Positions 19,246-31,455 are shown, numbered from the stretch's first letter. The stretch: DNA of 50,547 nucleotides from Acidimicrobiales bacterium (GCA_004282895.1 SHLQ01000004.1:1-50547), one strand, 5' to 3'. The notes: generated from the sequence alone by a model not told the origin. Made by a program: numbers and translations.

Positions 19246-21237
19246 CTAGTCGACGTTGACGGGTGCGACTTCGTCGTGCGTGGCCGCTTCCACCTCGGGC
19301 GCTTCGGCCGGGGCGATCGAGTCTTCACCTTCGAAGGAAATCGCGATCGGGCGCTGACTGTTGGTCTGTCCACCCGAGATGTCGATGAGGCGGTAGACCT
19401 CGCTGCCGGGGATCGTCTCATGTTCGAGAAGCCCGCGGGCGACCAGTTCGAGTCCGTCGCGGTTTTCGCGGAGAAGGGTGCGGCATCGCTCCTCGGCGTC
19501 GCGAAGGATGCGTTCGATCTCCTCGTCGATCACGCGAGCCGTTTCATCGGAGTAGTCGCGACTCTGCATCATGTCTTCACCGAGGAACACCTGATTGTTG
19601 CTGGCCCATGCCATTGGTCCAACCCGGTCGCTCATACCCCATTGACGGACCATCGACCGAGCCATCGCGGTGGCCTGTTCGAGGTCGTTGGAGCCGCCGG
19701 TGGACATGACCCCATAGATCAGCTCCTCGGCCATACGCCCGCCCATCATGACGATGAGGCGATCCTCGATGTAGTCCTGGCGGTAGATGTGCTTTTCCTC
19801 TTGAGGCAGCTGCATCGTGACTCCGAGAGCCATACCGCTCGGAATGATCGTCACCTTGTGCAGCGGATCGGCCGTGGGCAGGATCGCGGCACAGAGAGCG
19901 TGGCCAGCCTCGTGGTAGGCGATTGCTTCCTTCTCCGAGTCGGTCAACGCCATCGACTCTCGTTTGACTCCCATGAGGACACGATCGCGGGCGTTCTCGA
20001 AGTGACGCATCGCGATCTTGGAATCGCCGGCTCGCACCGCAAACAACGCCGCCTCGTTCACGAGGTTGGCGATGTCTGCGCCGGACATTCCGGGGGTGCC
20101 GCGGGCAATGACGTTGTGGTCGAGATCAGGGTCGGTGCGTTTGCCCTTGAGGTGCACACCAAGGATCTGCACCCGATCCCGCAGCTCGGGGAGAGGAACA
20201 ACAACTTGTCGGTCGAAACGGCCAGGCCGCAACAGTGCAGGATCGAGAACATCCGGTCGGTTGGTGGCCGCCATGATGATGATGCCTTCGCTGGCCTCGA
20301 AGCCGTCCATTTCTGCGAGCATCTGATTGAGGGTCTGCTCGCGCTCGTCGTGGCCACCACCGAGGCCGGCGCCGCGTTTGCGTCCAATCGAGTCGATCTC
20401 GTCGACGAAGATGATGGCGCGACCCATTTTGCGGGCGGATTCGAAGAGGTCGCGCACACGGCTGGCGCCCACGCCCACGAACATTTCCATGAAGTCCGAC
20501 CCGGTCACCGACATGAATGGCACACCGGCTTCACCGGCCACCGCCCTGGCAATGAGGGTTTTGCCCGTTCCGGGAGGGCCAACAAGCAACATCCCCTTCG
20601 GGGTTCGAGCGCCGATCTCCGCGAAACGCTCGGGGTTCTTCAGGAACTCGACGACCTCTCTGATCTCCTGCTTCACTTCGTCGTAGCCGGCCACGTCATC
20701 AAACGTCGTGCCGGGGCGTTCCGTGGTGTAGGTCTTTGCTTTTGATCGGCCGACATTCATGATGCCGCCCATCTGGCCCTGCGCTCTGCGGCTCATCCAC
20801 CAGAAGAACCCGAGGATGAAGATCAGGGGAAGGGCAAGGGACAGCCAGAACGCAAGTCCCTCGCCTGGAGTCACGAAGCGGACGCCGTCGCCTTCGCCGT
20901 CGGCGATCGAGCTCTCGACGTTTTCGCGGAGTAGCGCGAGCTCGTCCTCGAAGGAGTTGATGGGACCGTTGGTGACGTAGGTCTGCTGCTCTTCGTCATC
21001 GAGCGTGAAGGTGATTTCTCCGGTCGCGTTGTTGCGCACAACTCCGGTGACGAGGCCCTCTTTGACCCAGGTGGTGTAGGTGCTGTAGCTGGTCTCTTCG
21101 TGGTTCTCGCCGCTGGGCGCGACGATCGCCAGCATCACGATGATCAGCACTGCAAACAGTGCGTAGGTTCCCAGTCGAGTCGAGTTCGGACGTTCAGATC
21201 CGGGACTTGACGGGGGCTTCGGATCGGAGTTGGCCAT
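19246..21237 (-). CDS. ftsH: ATP-dependent zinc metalloprotease FtsH
   Basis: [44 protein letters not shown] zinc motif; two N-terminal TM segments. Confidence 0.97.
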   Translation of the reverse strand: MANSDPKPPSSPGSERPNSTRLGTYALFAVLIIVMLAIVAPSGENHEETSYSTYTTWVKEGLVTGVVRNNATGEITFTLDDEEQQTYVTNGPINSFEDELALLRENVESSIADGEGDGVRFVTPGEGLAFWLSLALPLIFILGFFWWMSRRAQGQMGGIMNVGRSKAKTYTTERPGTTFDDVAGYDEVKQEIREVVEFLKNPERFAEIGARTPKGMLLVGPPGTGKTLIARAVAGEAGVPFMSVTGSDFMEMFVGVGASRVRDLFESARKMGRAIIFVDEIDSIGRKRGAGLGGGHDEREQTLNQMLAEMDGFEASEGIIIMAATNRPDVLDPALLRPGRFDRQVVVPLPELRDRVQILGVHLKGKRTDPDLDHNVIARGTPGMSGADIANLVNEAALFAVRAGDSKIAMRHFENARDRVLMGVKRESMALTDSEKEAIAYHEAGHALCAAILPTADPLHKVTIIPSGMALGVTMQLPQEEKHIYRQDYIEDRLIVMMGGRMAEELIYGVMSTGGSNDLEQATAMARSMVRQWGMSDRVGPMAWASNNQVFLGEDMMQSRDYSDETARVIDEEIERILRDAEERCRTLLRENRDGLELVARGLLEHETIPGSEVYRLIDISGGQTNSQRPIAISFEGEDSIAPAEAPEVEAATHDEVAPVNVD

Positions 21238-21371
21238 GAATCCATCCTAGTTGTTGTGTACTTCAATCGGAGATCGCCGTTCACCCATTAGGGCTTGGCT
21301 CGGGGAACAACCACGCGGAGGCAGCAGATCATCCCAACTCCGCAAAACCTGTGGCGATACGATTTGCCGCT

Positions 21372-21596
21372 GTGAAGAGAAGTTGTGCCCGCCCAACCTG
21401 CTCGGTGCAAGCCGCAGCGACGCTCTCGTTCGACTACGAGTCTCGGTTCGTGTGGATCGAGTCGCTGCATCCCGAGCCGCATCCGTCCTCGCATGATCTG
21501 TGCTCCAAACATGCCGACGCGTCCACGCCGCCGTCGGGGTGGGAGCTGCTCGATGATCGGCCGCCTCGTGGTATCTACGCGCTGAACGCCTCCTAG
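21372..21596 (+). CDS. DUF3499-like small protein
   Basis: CARPTCSVQAAATLSFDYESRFVWIESLHPEPHPSSHDLCSKHADASTPPSGWELLDDR matches the actinobacterial DUF3499 pattern as I recall it; GTG start inferred. Confidence 0.7.
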   Translation: MKRSCARPTCSVQAAATLSFDYESRFVWIESLHPEPHPSSHDLCSKHADASTPPSGWELLDDRPPRGIYALNAS

Positions 21597-21605
21597 GATC
21601 GGGCC

Positions 21606-22427
21606 ATGTCCATGGCGCCACGTGATCCGGGGTTGCCCCCACCCCCAGGTTCGGTGGCCACGTCGTTTGGCCCGAGCGGTGTGTGGGGTCTGCCGGAGGC
21701 AGGGATTGGCTGGATCACCGCCCAGGTGCTCGCAACAGCGAGCGTGTTGGCGGTTCTCGCGGTGGGCGACTGGTCGCTCTATCGGACCGAGCGCCCCGGC
21801 GGGAACCTCGGTCGTGCGTTCGGACAGCTCCATACCGACCAGCCGCTGCAGGACGACACGATCCCGATCCTCTGGCAATTTGCCACGTTCATTCCGGCGT
21901 GGGCCGGCCTGCTCGGGGCGGCGTGGCTGGCCGCGTACGTTGCAAACCGGTCACGCCCCGGGTGGAAGATCACCGCAACCGGCGGAGACGTCGCTGAAGG
22001 TCTCCTGGCAGGTGTGCTGCTACAGATCCCGATCATCCCGCTGTTGTACTACGCGATCACCGAGATTTTTGGCGAGCTGGCACCGACGGGCCGAGCGCTG
22101 GCCCTTGTGGACGCCGTCGATTCCCCGATCAAGGTGGTGGCATTGTTCTTCGCCATCGCTGTGGCCGCGCCGGTGGTCGAGGAGCTGTTCTACCGCGGGC
22201 TCGTGCAACGGGCGCTGGTCGACCGACTTGGCCCGGTGGCAGGCGTGTCGATTGCGTCGCTGATCTTTGGTGCGGTGCACTTCTCGTGGACCGAACTGCC
22301 GGCTCTGACGGTGGTGGGGCTGGTTTTGGGCTGGTTGTACCACCGCTCCGGGCGATTGGGCGCACCAATCATTGCCCACATGACCTTCAACGCCTTCACG
22401 CTGGCTGCCCTCTTGGCCTCGGCCTAA
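21606..22427 (+). CDS. CPBP family intramembrane metalloprotease
   Basis: VVEELFYRGLVQRAL (EExxxR), FGAVHFSW, APIIAHMTFNA; multi-TM. Confidence 0.87.
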   Translation: MSMAPRDPGLPPPPGSVATSFGPSGVWGLPEAGIGWITAQVLATASVLAVLAVGDWSLYRTERPGGNLGRAFGQLHTDQPLQDDTIPILWQFATFIPAWAGLLGAAWLAAYVANRSRPGWKITATGGDVAEGLLAGVLLQIPIIPLLYYAITEIFGELAPTGRALALVDAVDSPIKVVALFFAIAVAAPVVEELFYRGLVQRALVDRLGPVAGVSIASLIFGAVHFSWTELPALTVVGLVLGWLYHRSGRLGAPIIAHMTFNAFTLAALLASA

Positions 22428-22518
22428 CTAGACCGACTGAGTACCCAGCGTGAGATAGGCCATTCGACCCTTCACTGTGTGTGAGAACCGTCGATGGGAA
22501 CGTCACCCAACAGACTGG

Positions 22519-22716
22519 ATGGTGAAGAAGGTAATGGATCGAAAGTGTCAACGATGTGAGCGGACAATGGTGGCGATAACACTGGAGATTGGAGCAGAGC
22601 CCAAGACGCTTCGTTCCTGTTCCTACTGCGATATTCGTCAGTGGGAGAGCGGCTCGAGCCGCGTCCATCTCGACGGAATTCTCGGCGAGCTCTCGCAGAG
22701 TTCAAATCCTTCTTAA
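22519..22716 (+). CDS. Small CxxC...CxxC zinc-ribbon-like protein
   Basis: MVKKVMDRKCQRCERTMVAITLEIGAEPKTLRSCSYCDIRQWES; the ORF lies in an otherwise empty gap; start at 22519 or 22534. Confidence 0.6.
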   Translation: MVKKVMDRKCQRCERTMVAITLEIGAEPKTLRSCSYCDIRQWESGSSRVHLDGILGELSQSSNPS

Positions 22717-22764
22717 CGACTGAACACCACCCACCCCGCCCGGGATGGGAAACTCTTGGGCAAT

Positions 22765-25700
22765 ATGCCCGAGTCTGAATACCCCGGCGTTTTGGCCGAT
22801 GGGACCGACGTGTCCGATTTCGACGTCGAGTTCGACGCGCCTGAGCCTGCGCCCGCGCTCGCGGAACCTCGCGTTGTTGACCCTGACGATCGACTCGGCG
22901 CGATCGCCGAGAAGGTGATCACCGCGGTTGTCGTCGCGGCATGTGCGTTCTTCGTCTTCTGGCAGATGCACCCGGATCTCGTCTTCACCGACACGACACC
23001 AACGGGCGGCGACATGGGGGCCCACGTGTGGGGCCCGGCCTTCCTGCGGGACGAGCTCCTGCCTCGCTGGCGCCTGTCCGGGTGGACACCCGACTGGTAC
23101 GGCGGCTTCCCCGCGTTTCAGTTCTACATGGTCGTTCCGGCATTGATGATCGTGATCCTCGACGTCGGCCTGACTCTACGGCTCGCAATCTTCGTGGTCG
23201 CGGCGCTCGCACTGCTGACCTTCAACGTGTGGCGCGAACCAGCCGGCCGCCGATTCGCGGTCCCCGTGACCGTGGCGGCTGTTGCGTTGAGCGTCCTGAT
23301 CATCCCGCTCCCGTACAACGTCGCCTTCAAGCTGGTTGCCGTCAGTGGGGTTGTGATGTTCCCGGTGGGAGCGTGGGCGCTCGGCCATCTCGGTGGCCTT
23401 CGGTTCCCCGGACCGGCCGTACTGTCGATTGCGAGCCTCGCCTTTGCGTTCGACCGCTCATTCAACATCTACGGTGGCAACATCGCCTCCACCCTTGCAG
23501 GGGAGTTTGCCGCCTCGATCTCGCTGACGTTGTCGTTGGTGGCGCTCGGCCTGGTCATCCGTGGAACGCGGACGGGGCAGCATCGGGCCGCGGCCGGTGT
23601 GGCGATTGCTCTCACTGGTCTGTGTCACCTGTTGCCGGCGTTCTTTCTTCTGGCGGCGGTCACGATACTGATGGTCTTTCGGGTCCTGCGCGGTTACTTC
23701 CGCTCCGTCTCGTGGCTGATGGTGTCCGGGATGCTTGCGGCGTTCAGTTCGGCCTTCTGGGTGCTTCCCTTCCTTCTTCGCACCGACTACCTCAACGACA
23801 TGGGATGGGAACGTATAACGCGCATCCATTCGCCTTTGGTCACCCGCAGCATCCTGAACCCCGCCGACACGCTCAGCGACTACCCGCCGCTGCCGGTTCT
23901 GCTCCTGCTGGCGGCGATCGGCCTCATCTTGTCCATCCGCCAACGAGTGGAGCTCGGGGTGGTGCTGGCTGCCACGGCGGCGCTGATGGCTGCGGGATTT
24001 CAGTGGTTCCCCGACGGACGGTTGTGGAACGCCCGCATTCTGCCCTTCTACTACCTGTGCGTGACTCTTCTCGCGGGGGTTGGCGTGGCTCTGGCGATCG
24101 TCGGTATCAGTCGCAGTCATCGAGTCCTGCGGTTTGGTGTGCTGGTATCCAGCGTTGTCGCGATGCTGATCCCGTGGGTTCGTGACGGCTGGGTATGGCC
24201 CGAGCCCGAGGTGGGGGCGCGGGCGTATCTGACCGACGCCTCCGCGTATTCACTTCGGGTGTACGCGACGTTCGGGATTCTGCTTGTGCTCGCGACGGAG
24301 ATTCCGAGGCAGATGGGACGGTTCGTCCGTCAGCGGTACATCGTGGCTGCCGTGGTCGGCATTGCGGTACTTGCGCTTAGTCCGGTCCGGTCGCTGCGCA
24401 CCGACAACCTCTGGTCGGGCACGTCGATCGCCTGGATGATCGTCCTGTTCGCAGCGGTGGCGACTGTCGTCATGCCCTTCGTGCTCACCTTCTTCGGCGA
24501 CGGCACCCGAATGCCCGAGCAACCAGCCGCAGCGATTCGTTCGTCACCCCTGGTTGCGGGAGCCGTTGTGTTCGTTCTCCTGGGACTAGCGCTCAATGCC
24601 GTTGGTGGAATCACGGAGACCGACGAGGGTCGTCGCTGGGCGGTTGGGCCGTTGTCGGTCACCTCCAACGACAACAGCTTCGTCCCCGGCTGGGCGAGTT
24701 GGAATTTCAGCGGCATGGAGGCCAAGACGCGAAACGACGGCGCCAACGGTGATGTCGGCAAAGGCGGGTGGGCCGAGTATCAGTACGTGCAGCGCACGAT
24801 GGCCGGCGTCGGCACCGAGCTCGGCTGTGGCCGCGCCATGTGGGAGTTCGCTCCTGAGCTCAATCGCTACGGGACAACGATGGCGATGATGCTCATGCCG
24901 CTATGGACCGACGGATGTATCGGCTCCATGGAGGGTTTGTACTTCGAGGCCACGCCGAGTGTTCCGTACCACTTCCTGCTGCAGAGCGACGTCTCTGCCC
25001 CGTCCCGACAGGTCGGCACCAGCGAATCGGTTGGTGGCCCGTCGAGGGCCATGCGCGATCTACCGTACGGCTCGTTTGATCTCGACCTCGGGGTTCGGCG
25101 AATGGAGGAGTACGGCGTCCGCTACTACATGGCGTTCTCGCCGCAGAGTATTCAGGCGGCACGCAGCCACGAACGTCTGCGCGAGGTTGCCGCAGCGACG
25201 CCCTGGATCGTGTTCGAGCTTGACTCGCTGCTGGTCGAAGGAATGTCCACGGTGCCCGTGGTGCTGCAGGACATCCGCAACCACCAGGACGAATGGCTCG
25301 ACGTCGGCGTCGAGTGGTTCCAAACGCTGGATCCGGTCCGACCGGCATCCTCGGGCCCCGATGAATGGCCCACAGTTGATGGTGAACTGGTCAGCGTGCG
25401 GTACGAGGCCGAAGGAACCCGTCTGGCGGGCGACGTCGGTCCTGACGGTGTGCCCTTGGCGGACCTCCTGCCGGTTCAAGTCACCGAAGCGGTCGCAACG
25501 GTAACGAACATCGAAACCGACACCGATCGCATCAGCTTCGACGTCGACCAGATCGGACAACCCGTACTGGTCCGAGCCTCGTACTTCCCGAATTGGAAGG
25601 CGAGCGGGGCCGACGGTCCATGGCGCGTGGCCCCGAACTTCATGGTCGTGGTCCCAACCGAAACATCGGTGGAGCTGCACTTTGGCCGTACCGGGGTTGA

Positions 25701-25845
25701 CTGGGCCGCCACCTTCATGGCGGTGATTGGTATCGCCGGGCTGCTGATCGTGGCACTCGGTGATCGGCTCGGACGGACGGAAGTGATCGTGCACGATCCG
25801 GACGAGGTGCACGAAGCCGCGGTCGTCGAGGAGGTCACGCCATGA
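22765..25845 (+). CDS. Large multi-TM membrane protein (PTPS-related / GT-C-like)
   Basis: TGGDMGAHVWGPAFLRDELLPRWRLSGWTPDWYGGFPAFQFYMVVP followed by >10 hydrophobic helices and a C-terminal extracytoplasmic domain. Confidence 0.75.
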   Translation: MPESEYPGVLADGTDVSDFDVEFDAPEPAPALAEPRVVDPDDRLGAIAEKVITAVVVAACAFFVFWQMHPDLVFTDTTPTGGDMGAHVWGPAFLRDELLPRWRLSGWTPDWYGGFPAFQFYMVVPALMIVILDVGLTLRLAIFVVAALALLTFNVWREPAGRRFAVPVTVAAVALSVLIIPLPYNVAFKLVAVSGVVMFPVGAWALGHLGGLRFPGPAVLSIASLAFAFDRSFNIYGGNIASTLAGEFAASISLTLSLVALGLVIRGTRTGQHRAAAGVAIALTGLCHLLPAFFLLAAVTILMVFRVLRGYFRSVSWLMVSGMLAAFSSAFWVLPFLLRTDYLNDMGWERITRIHSPLVTRSILNPADTLSDYPPLPVLLLLAAIGLILSIRQRVELGVVLAATAALMAAGFQWFPDGRLWNARILPFYYLCVTLLAGVGVALAIVGISRSHRVLRFGVLVSSVVAMLIPWVRDGWVWPEPEVGARAYLTDASAYSLRVYATFGILLVLATEIPRQMGRFVRQRYIVAAVVGIAVLALSPVRSLRTDNLWSGTSIAWMIVLFAAVATVVMPFVLTFFGDGTRMPEQPAAAIRSSPLVAGAVVFVLLGLALNAVGGITETDEGRRWAVGPLSVTSNDNSFVPGWASWNFSGMEAKTRNDGANGDVGKGGWAEYQYVQRTMAGVGTELGCGRAMWEFAPELNRYGTTMAMMLMPLWTDGCIGSMEGLYFEATPSVPYHFLLQSDVSAPSRQVGTSESVGGPSRAMRDLPYGSFDLDLGVRRMEEYGVRYYMAFSPQSIQAARSHERLREVAAATPWIVFELDSLLVEGMSTVPVVLQDIRNHQDEWLDVGVEWFQTLDPVRPASSGPDEWPTVDGELVSVRYEAEGTRLAGDVGPDGVPLADLLPVQVTEAVATVTNIETDTDRISFDVDQIGQPVLVRASYFPNWKASGADGPWRVAPNFMVVVPTETSVELHFGRTGVDWAATFMAVIGIAGLLIVALGDRLGRTEVIVHDPDEVHEAAVVEEVTP

Positions 25846-27041
25846 ACCGCCGTCTGCGGCTGTTCGTGGCCGTTGCGCTCATCGCGACCGCAGTCGATCT
25901 GTTCGGCTACCTCGCGCTGCGGGAGTGGTTTGCCTGGTGGGCGGCCGATATCGCTGCGCTTGTGGCTGCGGCCGTGGTCGGGATCTCGCTTCACCGGCGG
26001 CTCACGTTGCGGGGAGATCCGAATCTGCGCTGGATCCATCGACCCGCGGCGATCTTCTTTTCCCCGGTAATTGCCGGCGCCGCCGATCTGCTGGTGCTGT
26101 CGACCTCAACCGACAAGGCGCTTGTGGCCAAGCTGTTCGCCATTGGCGCTGGGGCGCTCATTCGGCTTCTGACCAATCGGTTTCTGCTCTTTCGAATGAT
26201 CAACGGCGAACAAAGCGAGCCGGCAGGGCGGCCGGCGCCGAACGATGCGCTGCGGCTCAGTGTCGTGCTCCCTGCGTACAAGGAGGTCGAGGCGATCGCC
26301 TCCACGGTGGAGGTTGTCCACGAACATCTCGCCCACATCATGGATCCCGCCGACTTCGAGATCGTTGTTGTCGACGATGGAAGTGGAGATGGAACGGCCG
26401 ACGCGGCGGAGGCCACCGGGTTGGCCCGCGCGATCCTGCTTCCGCAGAACCGCGGCAAAGGCGGCGCCGTTCGAGAGGGAATGCTTCAGTCGCGAGGTCG
26501 CAGTCGGGTGTTCCTCGATGCCGATCTGGCCTACGGCCCGGACGAGATCATCCGGCTGATGGTGGAGCTGGAGAAGGGCTGGGATGTGGTTGTCGGGTCG
26601 CGCCATGACTCTCGTATGGTCAGTCGTTCGAGCGCCGGCCTGCTCCGCGACGTGGGCGGTCGCCTCGTCAACATGGCGACACACCTACTGTTGCTCGGGC
26701 AATACCTCGACACCCAGGCCGGCTGCAAAGGTTTCCGCTCGGACGTAGCCATGCTCGTCTTCACGAAGTCGAGGCTGACCGGGTTCTCGTTCGACATCGA
26801 GATCTTCCATCTGGTGGAGCGATACCGACTCTCTCTGAAAGAAATCCCGATGACCGTCGCCTCCACCGACTCGTCGACCGTGAGCCTCATCGCTGATACC
26901 CGTCGGCTTCTCGTCGACCTGTTGCGCATTCGACGGTGGTCGGCGCGTGGTGTGTATTCTCGCCAACCCGACGATCCGCAACTACCGGAACCGGTCCAAA
27001 CATCGGCGAACGACATGAATGGGAGTCCCACCCGTGGCTGA
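25842..27041 (+). CDS. GtrA-like membrane domain fused to a dolichyl-phosphate-mannose-synthase-like GT2
   Basis: N-terminal ~4 TM GtrA-like segment; then LSVVLPAYKEVEAIASTVEVV, VVDDGSGDGT, FLDADLAYGPDEI, DTQAGCKGFR. Confidence 0.83.
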   Translation: MNRRLRLFVAVALIATAVDLFGYLALREWFAWWAADIAALVAAAVVGISLHRRLTLRGDPNLRWIHRPAAIFFSPVIAGAADLLVLSTSTDKALVAKLFAIGAGALIRLLTNRFLLFRMINGEQSEPAGRPAPNDALRLSVVLPAYKEVEAIASTVEVVHEHLAHIMDPADFEIVVVDDGSGDGTADAAEATGLARAILLPQNRGKGGAVREGMLQSRGRSRVFLDADLAYGPDEIIRLMVELEKGWDVVVGSRHDSRMVSRSSAGLLRDVGGRLVNMATHLLLLGQYLDTQAGCKGFRSDVAMLVFTKSRLTGFSFDIEIFHLVERYRLSLKEIPMTVASTDSSTVSLIADTRRLLVDLLRIRRWSARGVYSRQPDDPQLPEPVQTSANDMNGSPTRG

Positions 27042-28377
27042 CATCGACGCAATCTTCAAGGCCTACGACGTGCGAGGCCTCGCACCAAAGGAGCTCGACG
27101 CGGAACTCAGCCGCAACATCGGAGCCGCCTTCGCCCGTTTCGTCGCGGACACCGAAGGAGCCGATGTCATCGTCGTCGGCCACGACATGCGCCCCGAGGG
27201 GCCGGAGTACTCGGGCGCCTTTGCCGAAGGGGCGATGTCTCAGGGCGTCGATGTCGTCTTCCTCGGTCTCGTCTCGACCGACATGATCTACTTCGCGTCC
27301 GGGCGTCTCGACCTGCCGGGTGCGGTGTTCACGGCGTCCCACAATCCCGCCGGTTATCAGGGAATCAAGATGTGCCGCAAGGGTGCGGGTCCTTTGGGCG
27401 GCGATTCCGGGCTGGGCGAGATCAAGGAGATGGCGCGCACGCTGCTCGATCCGGCAGGGGAGCGGGGCACACTCACCGAACGAAACATGCTCGACGAGTT
27501 CGCGGATCATGTGCTTTCGTTTGTCGACGTGTCCGCGCTTACGCCGCTGAGAGTCGTCGCCGATACGGCGAACGGCATGGGCGGACTTGTGGTTCCCGCG
27601 ATCTTCGCTCGTCTGCCGTTCGATCTGGAGATCATGTACGCCGAGCTCGACGGCACGTTTCCGAACCACCCGGCTGATCCGATTCAGGAGGAGAACCTCG
27701 TCGATCTGAAGCGTCGGGTCCTCGAGGTCGGCGCCGACGTGGGACTGGCCTTCGACGGAGACGCCGACCGGGTCTTCCTGGTGGATGCCGATGCCGAGGG
27801 TGTCTCCGGGTCGTTGACCACCGCGATGGTCGCCAAACAGGTGCTCGAGCGTGAGCCCGGCGCCACGGTCATCCACAACCTGATCTGTTCGAAGGTCGTG
27901 CCCGAACTGGTGACGGAGATGGGTGGCACACCGGTCCGGACCCGTGTCGGTCACTCCTTCATCAAGGAAGTCATGAAGGACACCGGGGCCGCGTTCGGCG
28001 GCGAACACTCCGGCCATTACTACTTCCGTGACAACTACCGCGCCGACAGCGGACTCATCACTGCGGTGGTCGTCCTAGCCGCCATGTGCGAGGCGAACTC
28101 CTCTCTGTCCGACCTGGTCACCCCACTGCGTCGGTATGAGGCCTCGGGCGAGATCAACACGCGGGTCGCCGACACGGCGACCGTCATCGAAACGGTCTCC
28201 GCGGCCTATGCCGACTTCACGCAGGATCGCCTCGACGGACTCACTGTCGACGCCGGTGACTGGTGGTTCAATCTGCGGGCCAGCAACACCGAGCCGCTAC
28301 TGCGTCTGAACCTGGAGGCCGCGAACGCCGATGAGGTTGCCAGCCGGGTGGCGCAGGTCCAAAGCCACATGGGCTGA
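27034..28377 (+). CDS. manB: Phosphomannomutase/phosphoglucomutase
   Basis: IFKAYDVRG, TASHNPAGYQGIKM, AFDGDADRVFLVD, GEHSGHYYFRDN; GTG 27034 or ATG 27019. Confidence 0.95.
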   Translation: MADIDAIFKAYDVRGLAPKELDAELSRNIGAAFARFVADTEGADVIVVGHDMRPEGPEYSGAFAEGAMSQGVDVVFLGLVSTDMIYFASGRLDLPGAVFTASHNPAGYQGIKMCRKGAGPLGGDSGLGEIKEMARTLLDPAGERGTLTERNMLDEFADHVLSFVDVSALTPLRVVADTANGMGGLVVPAIFARLPFDLEIMYAELDGTFPNHPADPIQEENLVDLKRRVLEVGADVGLAFDGDADRVFLVDADAEGVSGSLTTAMVAKQVLEREPGATVIHNLICSKVVPELVTEMGGTPVRTRVGHSFIKEVMKDTGAAFGGEHSGHYYFRDNYRADSGLITAVVVLAAMCEANSSLSDLVTPLRRYEASGEINTRVADTATVIETVSAAYADFTQDRLDGLTVDAGDWWFNLRASNTEPLLRLNLEAANADEVASRVAQVQSHMG

Positions 28378-28397
28378 ACGCGCCTACAATCCCTTGT

Positions 28398-28634
28398 ATG
28401 GCTCTTGCTGCTGAATTGCTCGAAATCCTGGCGTGTCCGAAGGACAAGGGCCCGCTCCTGTACTTCGCGGATGAGCAGTCGCTCTACAACCCGCGGTTGC
28501 AGATGCGCTATGGCATCACCGACGACATCCCGGTGATGTTGATCGACAAGGCCGAGACCGTCGACGCGGACGAACACACCCGCCTATTGGCCAAGGCCGA
28601 GGCGGACGGTGTGTCGCCAACCTTCACGGAGTAA
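28398..28634 (+). CDS. Trm112-family (UPF0434-like) protein
   Basis: LLEILACPKDKGPLLYF...YNPRLQMRYGITDDIPVMLIDKAE. Confidence 0.88.
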   Translation: MALAAELLEILACPKDKGPLLYFADEQSLYNPRLQMRYGITDDIPVMLIDKAETVDADEHTRLLAKAEADGVSPTFTE

Positions 28635-28643
28635 CGATTCGCC

Positions 28644-29825
28644 ATGCAACGCTTGACGGGCGTTGTGCAGCACTACGACTGGGGATCACACGGAGCCCTG
28701 GCCGGTCTTCGCGGCGAGGCGGCCACGACCGAACCCGAGGCAGAACTGTGGCTCGGCGCCCACCCGGCGGCGCCAAGTGTTCTGACCGAATCGGGCGACA
28801 GCTTGCTCGCACGGATCGAAACCGATCCGGTAGGCATGCTCGGTGGCGGCACCGTCGAGCGGTACGGGCCCAGGTTGCCCTTCCTGCTCAAGCTGCTGGC
28901 CGCCGATTCACCACTGAGCATTCAGGCTCACCCTTCGCCGGACCAGGCGGCGGCGGGGTTCGCGTATGAGGAATCCATGGGCATTCCTCGGGACGCGAGC
29001 AACCGGTCATTCCGCGACAACAGTCACAAGCCGGAACTGATCGTCGCACTGACCCCATTCGAGGCCCTGGTCGGGTTCCGCGACGCGAACGCAACGGCGG
29101 ACTTCTTCAGTGCCCTCGAGATGGAGACCGCAGGGTGGCTGCTGGAGCGGCTCGATCGTGACGGCCCGAAAGGTGTCGTCGAGATGATGCTCTCGCCGAC
29201 CGTGTCGGAGCTTGACGAGCTGGACGTCACCGAAATCTCTTTCCAGCTCGGCGAGGCCTGCCGGGCCTACGAAGGCGAGCACTGGACGACAGAGGCTTCG
29301 GTTATTGCGAAACTGGATCAGAAGTACGGGGGCGACCCCGGAATCGTCGTCGCGGCCCTGCTGAACCGCGTCCTGCTGCAACCGGGTGAGGGTGTGTATT
29401 TGGATGCAGGACACCTGCACGCCTATGTCGGTGGGTTGGGCGTGGAAATCATGGCCAACAGCGACAACGTGCTGCGGGGCGGGCTCACCTCCAAACGGGT
29501 GGATGTCCCGAACCTGCTCAATGCGATCGTCAATGACATCCTGGATCCTCGACCGGTCCCCATGACCGAAGACGGGCGGTACCTCACACCCGCCGCGGAA
29601 TTCGAGCTCACGCGAATCGAGTACCTCGCCGACCGTGCAGTCGACGGACCGGCCATCGTTCTGGCGGTCGAAGAGGACACCACGGTCAGCAATGATCTGG
29701 CCCACATGGTGCTGTCTCCCACCGAGGCCGCATGGATCGGCGCCGGCGAGATGGCGCAGGTTGCGAGTCTTGGTTTGGCCTTCCTCGCAACGGTGGGGCC
29801 GACCACTACACTCGTCGAAGGCTGA
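28644..29825 (+). CDS. manA: Mannose-6-phosphate isomerase, class I
   Basis: QHYDWGSHG, LPFLLKLLAADSPLSIQAHPS, DNSHKPELIVALTPFEALVGFR, EIMANSDNVLRGGLT. Confidence 0.95.
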   Translation: MQRLTGVVQHYDWGSHGALAGLRGEAATTEPEAELWLGAHPAAPSVLTESGDSLLARIETDPVGMLGGGTVERYGPRLPFLLKLLAADSPLSIQAHPSPDQAAAGFAYEESMGIPRDASNRSFRDNSHKPELIVALTPFEALVGFRDANATADFFSALEMETAGWLLERLDRDGPKGVVEMMLSPTVSELDELDVTEISFQLGEACRAYEGEHWTTEASVIAKLDQKYGGDPGIVVAALLNRVLLQPGEGVYLDAGHLHAYVGGLGVEIMANSDNVLRGGLTSKRVDVPNLLNAIVNDILDPRPVPMTEDGRYLTPAAEFELTRIEYLADRAVDGPAIVLAVEEDTTVSNDLAHMVLSPTEAAWIGAGEMAQVASLGLAFLATVGPTTTLVEG

Positions 29826-29900
29826 ACAGACGTTACAGACGGCCAGCTGGCCGCAGCCCCTTTCACTTTGACCGCGCCGATGCGCGCTCCAGGAGACATC

Positions 29901-31349
<1,449 letters not shown>

Positions 31350-31455
31350 ATCTTTCTCGGCACTTCCGGCCGAGATCCGCGGACACCTACATGGGCCTCC
31401 GGCGCAGCCTACGGCCCTTCCGTCGTGTCATACCCGAGTTTTAAGGTCTGTCGTC

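Noticed and set aside
19276-20745. 489-aa plus-strand ORF opposite ftsH
   Set aside because: Shadow ORF of a highly conserved gene; no recognisable motifs.
22519-22716. WhiB-type regulator
   Set aside because: Only CxxC...CxxC is present; the WhiB C...CxxC...C pattern and G(V/I)WGG turn are missing.
26887-28017. 376-aa minus-strand ORF opposite manB
   Set aside because: Shadow ORF; His/Asp/Arg-rich low-information sequence typical of antisense reading of GC-rich genes.
29826-29900. Possible SAH riboswitch upstream of ahcY
   Set aside because: Only 75 nt between manA stop and ahcY start, and I could not find the conserved SAH riboswitch core; treated as ordinary intergenic sequence.
31355-31375. 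TCTCGGC-N7-GCCGAGA hairpin after ahcY
   Set aside because: Plausible weak terminator but no U-tract; not strong enough to annotate.
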